17,984 nt of DNA from DASVXQ01 sp046727955. Lineage in GTDB: Bacteria; Actinomycetota; CALGFH01. The notes below the pieces were generated by a model that saw only the letters and a list, made by a program, of their open reading frames with translations, made no database searches and had not been told where the DNA came from. Of the stretch, positions 1 through 7,208 are shown piece after piece; position 1 is the stretch's first letter; the number at the start of each line of letters is the position of its first letter. Where the stretch lies: positions 1 through 17,984 of the forward strand of contig JBKPDO010000193.1 of the NCBI GenBank assembly GCA_046727955.1, in the 5' to 3' direction. A program made the translations under genes and the position numbers.

Positions 1-35
1 GGCGCGCGTCCACGCGACCGTCCAGCGGTGCGCAG

Positions 36-157
36 GGCACCGCCGCTCGTGGGGGGCGGGGGGGGGAGCCCCCGCCCCCCACATGGATGGATCTGCCCCG
101 GCGCGCGGAGCGCGCGCCGTGGGGGGAGCGAGCTCCCCCCCACATGGAACGAGGACT
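36..157 (+). repeat. Dispersed hairpin repeat, copy 1 (composite), upstream of gnd
   Basis: The 5' module (36-54, GGCACCGCCGCTCGTGGGG) is shared with copies near 3809 and 17108. It runs into a perfect 14-bp stem (49-62 with 69-82, loop GGGGAG), then ACATGGATGG. A second perfect 8-bp GC stem follows (100-107 with 111-118, loop GAG). A third hairpin (119-129 with 132-143, one bulged C) has the core GGGGGGAGCGAGCTCCCCCC. The copy ends with the 3' module ACATGGAACGAGGACT (142-157), identical over 16 bases to the copy at 17208. No T-run follows the stems, so a classical intrinsic terminator is not supported. No ORF was found in it, and its function is unknown. Confidence 0.75.
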
Positions 158-204
158 GCCTACACAGCAGCCTGAGAGAGGCTGAGCGCGGGAAGGAGGC
201 CAGG

Positions 205-1119
205 GTGGAACTGGGGATGGTGGGGCTGGGGCGCATGGGGACCGGCCTGAGCCGCCGGCTGCTGCGCGGCGGCCACCGAGTGGTCGCCTACGACCAGTAC
301 TCCGAGGCGGTCAAGGGGGTCGCCGGCGACGGGGCCGGCGCCGCCGCGACCCTGGAGGCGCTGGTCGGCGAGCTCTCGCCGCCCCGCGCCGTGTGGCTCA
401 TGGTGCCCGCCGGCCAGCCCACCGAGAGCAACGTCACCGCGCTGGCCGAGCTGCTGCAGGCGGGCGACGTGGTGATCGACGGCGGCAACTCCAACTTCCG
501 CGACTCGGTGCGCCGCGCGGGGATGCTGGCGGCCAAGGCGATCCACTTCCTGGACTGCGGCACCTCTGGCGGGATCTGGGGCGAGCGCGAGGGCTTCTGC
601 CTCATGGTCGGCGGCCCGGACGAGGCCTTCGAGCTGCTCGAGCCGGCCTTCGCGACGCTGGGCCCAGATGGCGGCTACGCCCACGTCGGCCCCGCCGGTG
701 CCGGGCACTACGTGAAGATGATCCACAACGGCATCGAGTACGCCCTGCTCCAGGGCTACGCCGAGGGCTTCGAGATCCTGAACGCCTCCAAGTACCAGCT
801 CGACCTGCGGCAGATCTCCGAGCTCTGGCGGCACGGCAGCGTGGTCCGCTCGTGGCTGCTCGACCTGGCCGCCGCCGCCTACCAGCGCGACCCGGAGCTG
901 AAGGCGCTCACCGGCTACGTCGAGGACTCGGGCGAGGGCCGCTGGACCGTGCAGGAGGCGCTCGACAGGGACGTGCCCGCGCCGGTCATCAACCTCTCGC
1001 TGCTGATGCGCATCCGCTCGCGCCAGCAGGACTCCTACGCAGCCAAGGTGATCGCCGCCCTGCGCAACGAGTTCGGCGGCCATCCCATCCACCCGTCGAC
1101 GACGAGGACGTCACCGTGA
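205..1119 (+). CDS. gnd: 6-phosphogluconate dehydrogenase, short NAD-type (decarboxylating)
   Basis: Oxidises and decarboxylates 6-phosphogluconate to ribulose-5-phosphate in the cytoplasm, the last oxidative pentose phosphate step. The GTG start at 205 gives 304 aa and follows AAGGAGG at 193-199; the frame is open further upstream, but only through the hairpin repeats. Visible features are the Rossmann motif GLGRMG (7-12), GGNSNF (93-98), and the active-site segment KMIHNGIEY with catalytic Lys171. The length fits the ~300-aa GndA/YqeC-type subfamily, not the ~470-aa enzymes. Asp30 at the end of the second beta strand (VVAYDQ) is the residue type expected for NAD+ rather than NADP+ preference; that is inference from the family. 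It overlaps zwf by GTGA. Confidence 0.93.
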   Translation: MELGMVGLGRMGTGLSRRLLRGGHRVVAYDQYSEAVKGVAGDGAGAAATLEALVGELSPPRAVWLMVPAGQPTESNVTALAELLQAGDVVIDGGNSNFRDSVRRAGMLAAKAIHFLDCGTSGGIWGEREGFCLMVGGPDEAFELLEPAFATLGPDGGYAHVGPAGAGHYVKMIHNGIEYALLQGYAEGFEILNASKYQLDLRQISELWRHGSVVRSWLLDLAAAAYQRDPELKALTGYVEDSGEGRWTVQEALDRDVPAPVINLSLLMRIRSRQQDSYAAKVIAALRNEFGGHPIHPSTTRTSP

Positions 1120-2663
1120 CCGAGGCTACCGAGAACCCCCTGCTGGTGGGTGAGCGCGTCCGTGCCACCCCACCACCAAACGCGATGGTCGTCTTCGGCG
1201 GCTCAGGCGACCTCGCCCACCGCAAGATCATCCCGGCCCTGTACAACCTCGAGCTGAACCGCATGCTGCCGCAGCAGTTCGCGGTGGTGGGCGTGAGCCG
1301 CAGCGAGTACTCCGACGACGAATACCGCTCCGACATGCGCCAGGCGGTCGAGCGGTTCTCCCGCACCCAGCCGGTCCAGTCGCAGGTGTGGGCGTCGTTC
1401 GCCAGCCGCCTGTTCTACATCACCGGGTCGACCGACGACCCCGCCACCTTCGGCAAGGTCGGGGACCTGCTCGAGCGCTTCGACCGCGAGCGCGGCACCG
1501 ACGCCAACCGGCTGTTCTACATGTCGCTGATCCCCAAGCTGTTCCCCGGCGCCATCGAGGGGATCGGCAAGTCCGGCATCGGCGGCCGCGGCTACGACCG
1601 CGGCTGGTCGCGAGTGGTGGTCGAGAAGCCGTTCGGCCACGACCTGGCCTCCGCGCGCGAGCTACAGCAGCTCGTCATCGAGGTGTTCCCCGAGCGCGAC
1701 GTGTTCCGCATCGACCACTACCTCGGCAAAGAGAGCGTCCAGAACATCGTCGCGTTCCGTTTCGCCAACGGGATCTTCGAGCCGGTCTGGAGCCACCACT
1801 TCGTCGACCACGTCCAGATCACCGTGGCGGAGTCGATCGGCATCGAGCACCGCGGCAACTTCTACGAGACCGCCGGCGCCATCCGCGACATCATCCAGAA
1901 CCACGCCCTGCAGCTTCTGTCGCTGATCGCGATGGAGCCGCCCGCCACCTTCGAGCCCGAGGACCTCCGCAACGAGAGGGTCAAGGTGCTCAAGGCGCTG
2001 CGGCGCATGGAGGGGCCCACGGTGGACCGCAACGTGGTCCGCGGCCAGTACGACAGTGGCTGGGTCGATGGCCAGCCGGTGCGCGCCTACCGCGAGGAGC
2101 CCGACGTCGCCCCCGACTCGGTGGTGGAGACCTACGTGGCCGCCGAGTTCCTGGTCGACAACTGGCGCTGGGCCGGCACGCCGATCTTCCTGCGCACCGG
2201 CAAGCGCCTGCCCAAGCGCGCCACCGAGGTGGTGGTGCAGTTCAAGGTCGCCCCGCACCTGCCGTTCGGCGAAGTGGCCCAGGAGGGCCTGGCGCCGAAC
2301 TCCCTGGTGCTGCGCATCCAGCCGAACGAGGGCATCACCATGAAGTTCGGCGCCAAGGTCCCGGGGCCCTCCATGGAGGTGCGCTCGGTCAACATGGACT
2401 TCTCCTACGGCACCTCGTTCGCGACCGACCTGCCCGACGCCTACGAGCGCCTGCTGCTCGACGTGATGGCCGGCGACCCGTCGCTGTTCCCGCGCTGGGA
2501 CTCGGTCGAGGAGTCGTGGCAGATCATCCAGCCGATCCTCGACCGCTGGGCGGAGGCGCCACGGCCGGAGTTCCCCAACTACGAGGCGGGGGAATGGGGG
2601 CCCAAGGACGCGGACGAGCTGATCGCGCGGCACAGCCCCAACCGCCGCTGGCGGCGGCCATGA
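1116..2663 (+). CDS. zwf: Glucose-6-phosphate 1-dehydrogenase
   Basis: Oxidises glucose-6-phosphate to 6-phosphogluconolactone, the entry step of the oxidative pentose phosphate pathway. The GTG start at 1116 overlaps the gnd stop (GTGA) and gives 515 aa, normal for the family. The coenzyme-binding motif GGSGDLA is at residues 28-34. The substrate-binding signature RIDHYLGK is at 198-205, and the family segment GAIRDIIQNHALQLL follows further on. The reading frame is open far upstream of 1116, but that part is a shadow of gnd. Translation is probably coupled to gnd, and the stop overlaps the opcA start (ATGA), so the three genes should form one transcript. Confidence 0.97.
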   Translation: MTEATENPLLVGERVRATPPPNAMVVFGGSGDLAHRKIIPALYNLELNRMLPQQFAVVGVSRSEYSDDEYRSDMRQAVERFSRTQPVQSQVWASFASRLFYITGSTDDPATFGKVGDLLERFDRERGTDANRLFYMSLIPKLFPGAIEGIGKSGIGGRGYDRGWSRVVVEKPFGHDLASARELQQLVIEVFPERDVFRIDHYLGKESVQNIVAFRFANGIFEPVWSHHFVDHVQITVAESIGIEHRGNFYETAGAIRDIIQNHALQLLSLIAMEPPATFEPEDLRNERVKVLKALRRMEGPTVDRNVVRGQYDSGWVDGQPVRAYREEPDVAPDSVVETYVAAEFLVDNWRWAGTPIFLRTGKRLPKRATEVVVQFKVAPHLPFGEVAQEGLAPNSLVLRIQPNEGITMKFGAKVPGPSMEVRSVNMDFSYGTSFATDLPDAYERLLLDVMAGDPSLFPRWDSVEESWQIIQPILDRWAEAPRPEFPNYEAGEWGPKDADELIARHSPNRRWRRP

Positions 2664-3742
2664 CCAGTTTGGTGGCGCCCGGCTGGGCGTTCGAGGAGGT
2701 CGCGCCGGCCGACATCGACAGGACGCTGGAGCGCCAGCGCCGCGACCAGAGCGACGGCGGCAGGCCACTGGTACGAGCCAGCGTGAACAACATGGTGGTG
2801 GTGACCCAGAGCCGCAGCGCCGGCCAGCGCGCGCTCGCCACGATCGAGAGCCTCGGCCTCAGCGTGCCGTCACGCTGCGTGGTGCTGATCGCCGAGCCGC
2901 CCCCGGACGGACGGCCACGGGTGCGCTCATGGGCGCGCGTTGCCCACCACCGCCGCGGCGAGGGCCCCTCCGAGGTGGTGTGGGAGGAGGTCATCGTCCA
3001 GACCAACGTCCAGGCCCGTTACCTCCCGGCGGTGGTGCTCCCCCTGCTCCTGCCCGAGCTGCCGGTGTTCACCTGGTGGGAGGGCACGCCGCCGTTCTCC
3101 GACGAGGTGTTCGACGAGCTGGCCTCGGTGACCGACCGGCTCATCCTGGACTCGGCCACCTTCGCGGATCCCGTCCCGGACCTGGCCCGCCTCGCCAGCG
3201 CGGCGCAAGTGCTCGGCCCCGCGCTGTCGGACGGCGTCTGGGGACGGCTGACCCCCTGGCGCGAGCTGATCGCCGCCCCGTTCAACGGCCCGCCGCTGCG
3301 CGGCGCCGCCCACGCGATCCGGCGGCTCCGGGTCGACGCCGTCGACCCGAGCGCCGGGCTGGAGCTGGTCGGCTGGTTCGCGTCGAGGCTCGACTGGGAG
3401 CTGGTCGACGTCCGGGTGGTCGACGATCTGCGTGCCGCGCGCTACGCCCGCGGCCCAGGGCTGTTCTGCGAGGTGGAGGTCACCAGCACCCTCGGCTCGG
3501 CGAGCCTGACGCGAGTCGAGCTCGAGGTCGCCGGCGACGAGGAGCCGTCCCGCATCCGGGTGGAGGCCACGCCGAGCTACCTGGTCTCCACGGTCCAGAC
3601 ACCTGGCCAGCCGACCGCCCGGCGGGTGGGGTTGGCCGCCGAGCAGGGGCAGCTCGCCGCCGAGCTGCAGGTATTCGGCCACGACCGCGTGTTCGAGGCG
3701 GCCCTGACGTCGGCGGCGGAGCTGGTGCAGGAGGGGGGATGA
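2660..3742 (+). CDS. opcA: OpcA, glucose-6-phosphate dehydrogenase assembly/activating protein
   Basis: OpcA is known from cyanobacteria and actinobacteria as an allosteric effector or assembly factor of glucose-6-phosphate dehydrogenase. The ATG start at 2660 overlaps the zwf stop by ATGA and gives 360 aa. Family-like segments are the N-terminal part with VNNMVVVTQS, and the conserved block around LPLLLPELPVFTWWEG, which resembles the PLL-PDLPV-WW motif of the family. No catalytic motif is expected or seen. Position directly after zwf is the usual actinobacterial arrangement and supports the call strongly. The C-terminal third is a predicted alpha/beta domain without recognisable motifs. Confidence 0.93.
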   Translation: MTSLVAPGWAFEEVAPADIDRTLERQRRDQSDGGRPLVRASVNNMVVVTQSRSAGQRALATIESLGLSVPSRCVVLIAEPPPDGRPRVRSWARVAHHRRGEGPSEVVWEEVIVQTNVQARYLPAVVLPLLLPELPVFTWWEGTPPFSDEVFDELASVTDRLILDSATFADPVPDLARLASAAQVLGPALSDGVWGRLTPWRELIAAPFNGPPLRGAAHAIRRLRVDAVDPSAGLELVGWFASRLDWELVDVRVVDDLRAARYARGPGLFCEVEVTSTLGSASLTRVELEVAGDEEPSRIRVEATPSYLVSTVQTPGQPTARRVGLAAEQGQLAAELQVFGHDRVFEAALTSAAELVQEGG

Positions 3743-3762
3743 CCAGGGTCGGCGTCGGACCG

Positions 3763-3802
3763 CGGGCAGCGGGCAGCGGGCAGCGGGCAGCGGGCAGCGG
3801 GC
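3763..3802. repeat. Heptamer tandem repeat (CGGGCAG)
   Basis: Five perfect head-to-tail copies of CGGGCAG (3763-3797) plus a partial sixth (to 3802) lie just after opcA, in the opcA-pgl gap. The period of seven is not a multiple of three, consistent with non-coding sequence. It abuts the dispersed hairpin repeat that begins near 3804. Confidence 0.9.
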
Positions 3803-3803
3803 G

Positions 3804-3869
3804 AGCATGGCACAGGCGCTCATGGGGGGCCGGGGGGGGAGCGAGCTCCCCCCACATGGATCGGGCACT
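3804..3869 (+). repeat. Dispersed hairpin repeat, copy 2, upstream of pgl
   Basis: The 5' module GGCACAGGCGCTCATGGGG (3809-3827) differs from copy 3 at two of 19 positions, and AGCAYGGCACAGG just around it is also shared. The hairpin core GGGGGGAGCGAGCTCCCCCC lies at 3834-3853. It is followed directly by the 3' module ACATGGATCGGGCACT (3854-3869), 13 of 16 bases identical to copies 1 and 3. The element ends about 40 bases before the pgl start and so would lie in its 5' leader or promoter region. Confidence 0.8.
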
Positions 3870-3907
3870 GCAGACACAACCCGAGAGGAGAACCGATTCG
3901 GGTCCAG

Positions 3908-4699
3908 GTGGTAGGCAACGCGCGGGAGCTGGCCGAGGCGGCGGCGCGGCGCGCCCTTGCCGACATCGAGGCCGCGATCGACGCCCATGACAGCTGCACG
4001 TGGGTGCTGACCGGGGGGACCACCCCGCTGGCCGCCTACCGTCGCCTGGCGCGGCACGACCTGCGCAGCGCGGTCGAGTGGGGTCGCGTGCGGGTCGCCA
4101 TGGGCGACGAGCGCTGCGTGCCGCTGGACGACCCGGAGTCCAACTGGGGGCAGGCCGCGGCCGCCCTGCTCGACCACGTCCCGCTCGGCGAGGACCAGCG
4201 CCTGCCCATCCGCGGCGACCTCGATGCCGAGGCGGCCGCCGCCGACTATGAGACCGTGCTGCGCCGCCTCCCACTCGCCCCAGGTCCGGCCCGAGAGGGA
4301 CCCGCGGCATCGGAGGGACCCGCGGTCGCCCCACGCGGCGCGCCGTCCCCACCGTCCCCACCGGCCCCGCGGCTCGAGGTGGTGTGGCTCGGGGTCGGGC
4401 CGGACGGGCACTGCCTGTCGCTGTTCCCGGGCCGGCCCGAGGCCGAGGTCCGCGACCGGCTGGTCGTGCCGGTCCACGGGGCGCCAAAGCCGCCGCCGGA
4501 CCGGGTGAGCCTGACGCTGGCGGCGCTCAGCGGCGTCGAGCGGTTGCTGGTCCTGGCGGCGGGCGCCGAGAAGGCCGCGGCGGTCGCCAGGGCACGCGCC
4601 GGCGACCGCGAGCTGCCGATCACCCTGGCGGTCGCCGCCGTCCAGGCCGCCGGCGGCACGGTGACCTGGCTGCTGGACCGCGCGGCCGCCGGCGGCTGA
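3908..4699 (+). CDS. pgl: 6-phosphogluconolactonase
   Basis: Hydrolyses 6-phosphogluconolactone to 6-phosphogluconate, the step between zwf and gnd, so this gene completes the oxidative branch. The GTG at 3908 gives 263 aa. Family motifs are LTGGTTPLAAYRRL near the N-terminus, MGDERCVPLDDPESNWGQA, and GVGPDGHCLSLFPG around residue 165. Residues ~122-155 form an unusual Ala/Pro/Ser/Gly-rich insertion that replaces the normally short link before the LEVVWLG strand; it contains a 13-bp direct repeat (4295-4307, 4313-4325) with an in-frame period of 18. The start is uncertain: AGGAG at 3886-3890 is too far from this GTG but ideally spaced for an in-frame ATT at 3896, which would restore a complete first beta strand (267 aa). 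Confidence 0.9.
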   Translation: MVGNARELAEAAARRALADIEAAIDAHDSCTWVLTGGTTPLAAYRRLARHDLRSAVEWGRVRVAMGDERCVPLDDPESNWGQAAAALLDHVPLGEDQRLPIRGDLDAEAAAADYETVLRRLPLAPGPAREGPAASEGPAVAPRGAPSPPSPPAPRLEVVWLGVGPDGHCLSLFPGRPEAEVRDRLVVPVHGAPKPPPDRVSLTLAALSGVERLLVLAAGAEKAAAVARARAGDRELPITLAVAAVQAAGGTVTWLLDRAAAGG

Positions 4700-4735
4700 G
4701 CCGCCCAGGTGGCGCGGGCTCACGCGGCCCCGCCC

Positions 4736-4785
4736 GGCCGGTCCCACTCGGGCCGTCCCACTCGGGCCGGTCCCACTCGGGCCGG
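4736..4785. repeat. 15-bp tandem repeat (GGCCGGTCCCACTCG)
   Basis: Three units lie at 4736-4750, 4751-4764 (one base shorter) and 4765-4779, then a partial GGCCGG. They occupy the pgl-glycosylase gap shortly before the putative promoter of the next gene. Confidence 0.85.
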
Positions 4786-4806
4786 CGTACCTGTCACACC
4801 CATCCG

Positions 4807-4825
4807 GTACTGTTGGTCGGCTATG
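4807..4825 (+). promoter_or_regulatory. Possible -10 element for a leaderless transcript
   Basis: TACTGT (4807-4812) resembles an actinobacterial -10 hexamer (TAnnnT). Only nine bases separate it from the ATG at 4823, so transcription would start at or almost at the A of the start codon. No Shine-Dalgarno sequence is seen before this ATG, which agrees with leaderless translation. No convincing -35 is present. Confidence 0.35.
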
Positions 4826-6121
4826 ACCGACACGCTCACGATCGATCAGGCGCGGCGCCTCGCCCTGGCCGCGCAGGGCCTCACCAGAGCACCAGACCAC
4901 GGCGGCCGTCTCGCCGCCGCCGTGCCGTCCGCGGACGGCAACACGGCGCCGGCCCCGTCCGCGGACGGCGCGGCCACGGCGGCCACGGCGGCCACGGCGA
5001 CGCTGCGGGCGGTGCTGCGCCGCCTCGGCGCCATCCAGATCGACTCGATCAACGTCGTCGCCCGCAGCCACGAGCTGGTGCTCGCCGCCCGGGCCGGCGC
5101 CCACGACCCGGCGGCCTTCGAGCGGCTGGTCTACCGCCGCCGGGCCGGCTTCGAGTACTGGGGCCACGCGGCCTCGTTCCTGCCGATCGAGACCTTCCGC
5201 CTGTTCCTGCCGAGGATGGCCCGGATGGCCGCGCAGACGCGCGGCTGGTGGGCGGACACGCGCCGCAAGCACCAGCACCTCTACGGCCTGGTCCTCGAGC
5301 GTATCCGCGCGGACGGGCCGCTGGCCGCATCCGACTTCCGTGAGCCCGGCGCCCGCCGCCGGGGCACCTGGTGGGACTGGGCTCCGGCCAAGCACGTCCT
5401 CGAGGACCTGTTCGACCAGGGCGTGGTGCTGGTGCACGACCGGGTCCGCTTCGAGCGGCGCTACGACCTGGCCGAGCGGGTGCTCCCGGCCGGTGTCGAC
5501 CTCAGCGAGCCGACCGCCGGCGAGGCGGCGGTCGAGCTGACCATGCTGGCCGCCCGGGCGCTGGGGGTGGCGACCGCGGCGGACCTGGCCGACTACTTCC
5601 GCCTGCGGCCGGACGAGGCCAAGGCCGGCCTGGCCGAGTCGCTGGCCTCCGGCCTGCTCCAGGAGGTCAGGGTCCAGGGCTGGCCCAAGCCGGCGTACCT
5701 GCTGCCAGGCATGCCCCTGCCGCGCCGCGCCCTCTACCCCCCGGTGCTGCTCAGCCCGTTCGACTCGCTGATCTGGTCGCGCCAGCGGACCGAGCGCCTG
5801 TTCGGCTTCGACTACCGCCTGGAGATCTACGTCCCCGCCGCCAAGCGCCAGCACGGCTACTACACCATGGTGGTCCTCGCCGGGGGTCGGCCGATCGCCC
5901 GGGTGGACCCCAAGCACGACCGGGCGACCGGTCGCCTCCTGCTGCGCAACCTCGTGATCGAAGACGGCGTCGACCACGGCGAAGCCGTCCAGGCCACGAC
6001 GGCGGCGGCCAGGCGGCTGGCGCGCTACCTCGGCGCCGGTGAGGTTGCGACCGCCAACGGCATGCCCCGCGGTCTGGCCCGGCTGCTCGAGACGACGCTG
6101 GAGGCCAGCGCCGCTACCTGA
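4823..6121 (+). CDS. AlkZ/YcaQ-like DNA glycosylase (winged-helix, HTH_42 family)
   Basis: Predicted member of the family that includes Streptomyces AlkZ and E. coli YcaQ (AlkX), which remove bulky alkylated bases and unhook interstrand crosslinks. The ATG at 4823 gives 432 aa. The N-terminal helix (IDQARRLALAAQGL) and the segment GAIQIDSINVVARSHELVL are typical. That segment holds the Q-x-D catalytic signature (Gln72, Asp74) followed by the conserved RSHELVL region. Residues ~23-60, between these two parts, are a low-complexity Ala/Ser/Asp/Gly/Thr insert with two PSADG units encoded by near-identical palindromes (4924-4939, 4955-4968) and 9-bp repeats. The rest has the winged-helix core and a C-terminal strand-rich region (YYTMVVLAGGRPIARVDPK). 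The substrate is unproven. Confidence 0.82.
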   Translation: MTDTLTIDQARRLALAAQGLTRAPDHGGRLAAAVPSADGNTAPAPSADGAATAATAATATLRAVLRRLGAIQIDSINVVARSHELVLAARAGAHDPAAFERLVYRRRAGFEYWGHAASFLPIETFRLFLPRMARMAAQTRGWWADTRRKHQHLYGLVLERIRADGPLAASDFREPGARRRGTWWDWAPAKHVLEDLFDQGVVLVHDRVRFERRYDLAERVLPAGVDLSEPTAGEAAVELTMLAARALGVATAADLADYFRLRPDEAKAGLAESLASGLLQEVRVQGWPKPAYLLPGMPLPRRALYPPVLLSPFDSLIWSRQRTERLFGFDYRLEIYVPAAKRQHGYYTMVVLAGGRPIARVDPKHDRATGRLLLRNLVIEDGVDHGEAVQATTAAARRLARYLGAGEVATANGMPRGLARLLETTLEASAAT

Positions 6122-6190
6122 ACAGCGCGGGGGTGAGCCGACCCGCTATCGTAGGTGGCTGGCGGGTGCCGAGTGGGCTGGGGGGACGGC

Positions 6191-6934
6191 GTGCTGGGTC
6201 GGGGGCTGTGGTTGGGCCGTGTGCTCGGCTTCCCGGTCCGTCTCGATCTCTCCTGGTTCGTAGGCCTGGTGCTGTTCGTCGCGCTGAGCCGTGACGTCTG
6301 GTCGCCGCGCGTGACCGGTCTCGGCGCGGTGGCGCTGTCCGCCGCCTTCACCTGCGCCTTCTTCGCCTCGGTACTGGCCCACGAGCTGGCGCACGCCTTG
6401 GTGGCGCGGGCGCTCGGCGTTGCGACCCTGGAGATCAGCCTGCTGCTGTTCGGCGGCGTGGCGCGGATCGTGAGCGAGCCGGTCGACGCCGGCGGCGAGG
6501 CCCTCATGGCCATGGCCGGCCCGCTGGTGTCGGTCACGCTGGCGGGGGTGCTGTGGCTGGCGAGCCAGCTCGTGGGCGGCTGGCCCGGCGACCTGATCGC
6601 GCTGCTGGGCCTGGCCAACCTGGTGCTCGCCGTGTTCAACCTGCTGCCGGGCTTCCCCCTCGACGGCGGCCGGGTGGCCAGGGCGGTGGTCTGGCGGATG
6701 ACCGGCCGCAAGCTCTTCGCCACCCGGGTCACCGCCTGGATCGGCCGGGGGCTGGCCGGGCTGCTGATGGCTGGCGGCACCGTCGGCGTGGTGGTCCTGC
6801 ACAGCCCGCGCTACCTGCTGCACGTCGCGCTCGGCGCGTTCCTCTGGTACGCGGCGACCCAGGGCGAGCGCGCCACCCGCCGCGCGGAGCAGCGCCCTCG
6901 GCCCGACGACCTGGCCGCCCGCCCAGGTCGGTAG
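6191..6934 (+). CDS. M50 family site-2-type intramembrane metalloprotease
   Basis: Predicted polytopic membrane zinc protease of the site-2 protease class, which cleaves substrates within the membrane. The GTG at 6191 gives 247 aa and follows a GGGGGGA purine run at 6180-6186; an upstream in-frame GTG at 6155 lacks such a site. The zinc motif HELAH is at residues 64-68 inside a hydrophobic segment. The second signature, NLLPGFPLDGGR, starts at Asn150 with the third-ligand Asp158. Several hydrophobic stretches flank both motifs. There is no PDZ or CBS domain, so this is a minimal form. Similar M50 genes are common upstream of actinobacterial proteasome loci; no substrate can be inferred. Confidence 0.9.
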   Translation: MLGRGLWLGRVLGFPVRLDLSWFVGLVLFVALSRDVWSPRVTGLGAVALSAAFTCAFFASVLAHELAHALVARALGVATLEISLLLFGGVARIVSEPVDAGGEALMAMAGPLVSVTLAGVLWLASQLVGGWPGDLIALLGLANLVLAVFNLLPGFPLDGGRVARAVVWRMTGRKLFATRVTAWIGRGLAGLLMAGGTVGVVVLHSPRYLLHVALGAFLWYAATQGERATRRAEQRPRPDDLAARPGR

Positions 6935-7004
6935 CACTGAGCCCCGCACGCCGTGTCAACATGTCTCCGAGAGCCAGACCGAAGGCCACCGCCGAGGAGC
7001 GCCC

Positions 7005-7208
7005 GTGCTCGTAACCGCCCGCCTGCGACCACCCGACCGCACCGTCGAGGTCGCCGACGTCCGCCGTGTGAAGGACCTGCTCGCGCGCCTCGAAGTGCTG
7101 CCGTCGACCGTGCTCGTGATCCGCGACAACGCCTTGCTGACCAGCGAGGACGAGCTGCGCGACGGTGACAGGGTGGAGGTCCGCTTCGCCATCTCGGGAG
7201 GTGCATAG
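7005..7208 (+). CDS. TtuB-like ubiquitin-fold sulfur carrier protein (ThiS/MoaD superfamily)
   Basis: Small beta-grasp protein of 67 aa. The GTG at 7005 follows GAGGAG at 6994-6999. Family members are adenylated and thiocarboxylated at a C-terminal Gly-Gly and donate sulfur; in Thermus, TtuB supplies sulfur for 2-thiolation of tRNA position 54 and can also be conjugated to proteins. The C-terminus here is AISGGA, with one Ala after the di-glycine (codons GGA GGT GCA TAG), so trimming would be needed to expose it unless Ala is tolerated. The stop overlaps the start of the TtuA-like gene by one base, tying their expression together. No E1-like activating enzyme is in the window. The specific TtuB assignment rests on this neighbour. 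Confidence 0.85.
   Translation: MLVTARLRPPDRTVEVADVRRVKDLLARLEVLPSTVLVIRDNALLTSEDELRDGDRVEVRFAISGGA

Noticed and set aside
36..157. Intrinsic terminators at the G/C hairpins
   Set aside because: No T-tract follows any of the three core hairpins, and each is followed by the same conserved 16-base module and then a gene start. A repeat element fits better, though U-less termination is not excluded.
142..157. GGAAC in the 3' module as an ECF sigma -35 element
   Set aside because: No matching -10 (such as GTT or CGTC at 16-18 bases) was found in the copies, and copy 2 has GGATC instead.
3763..3802. CRISPR-like array
   Set aside because: The repeats are 7 bp and directly abutting with no spacers, and no cas gene is near.
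2927..5977. A 1016-codon open frame on the minus strand
   Set aside because: It runs antisense through opcA, pgl and the glycosylase gene, all with clear family motifs, and its translation is Arg/Gly/Pro/Val-rich with no motif. Long antisense frames are normal at this GC content.
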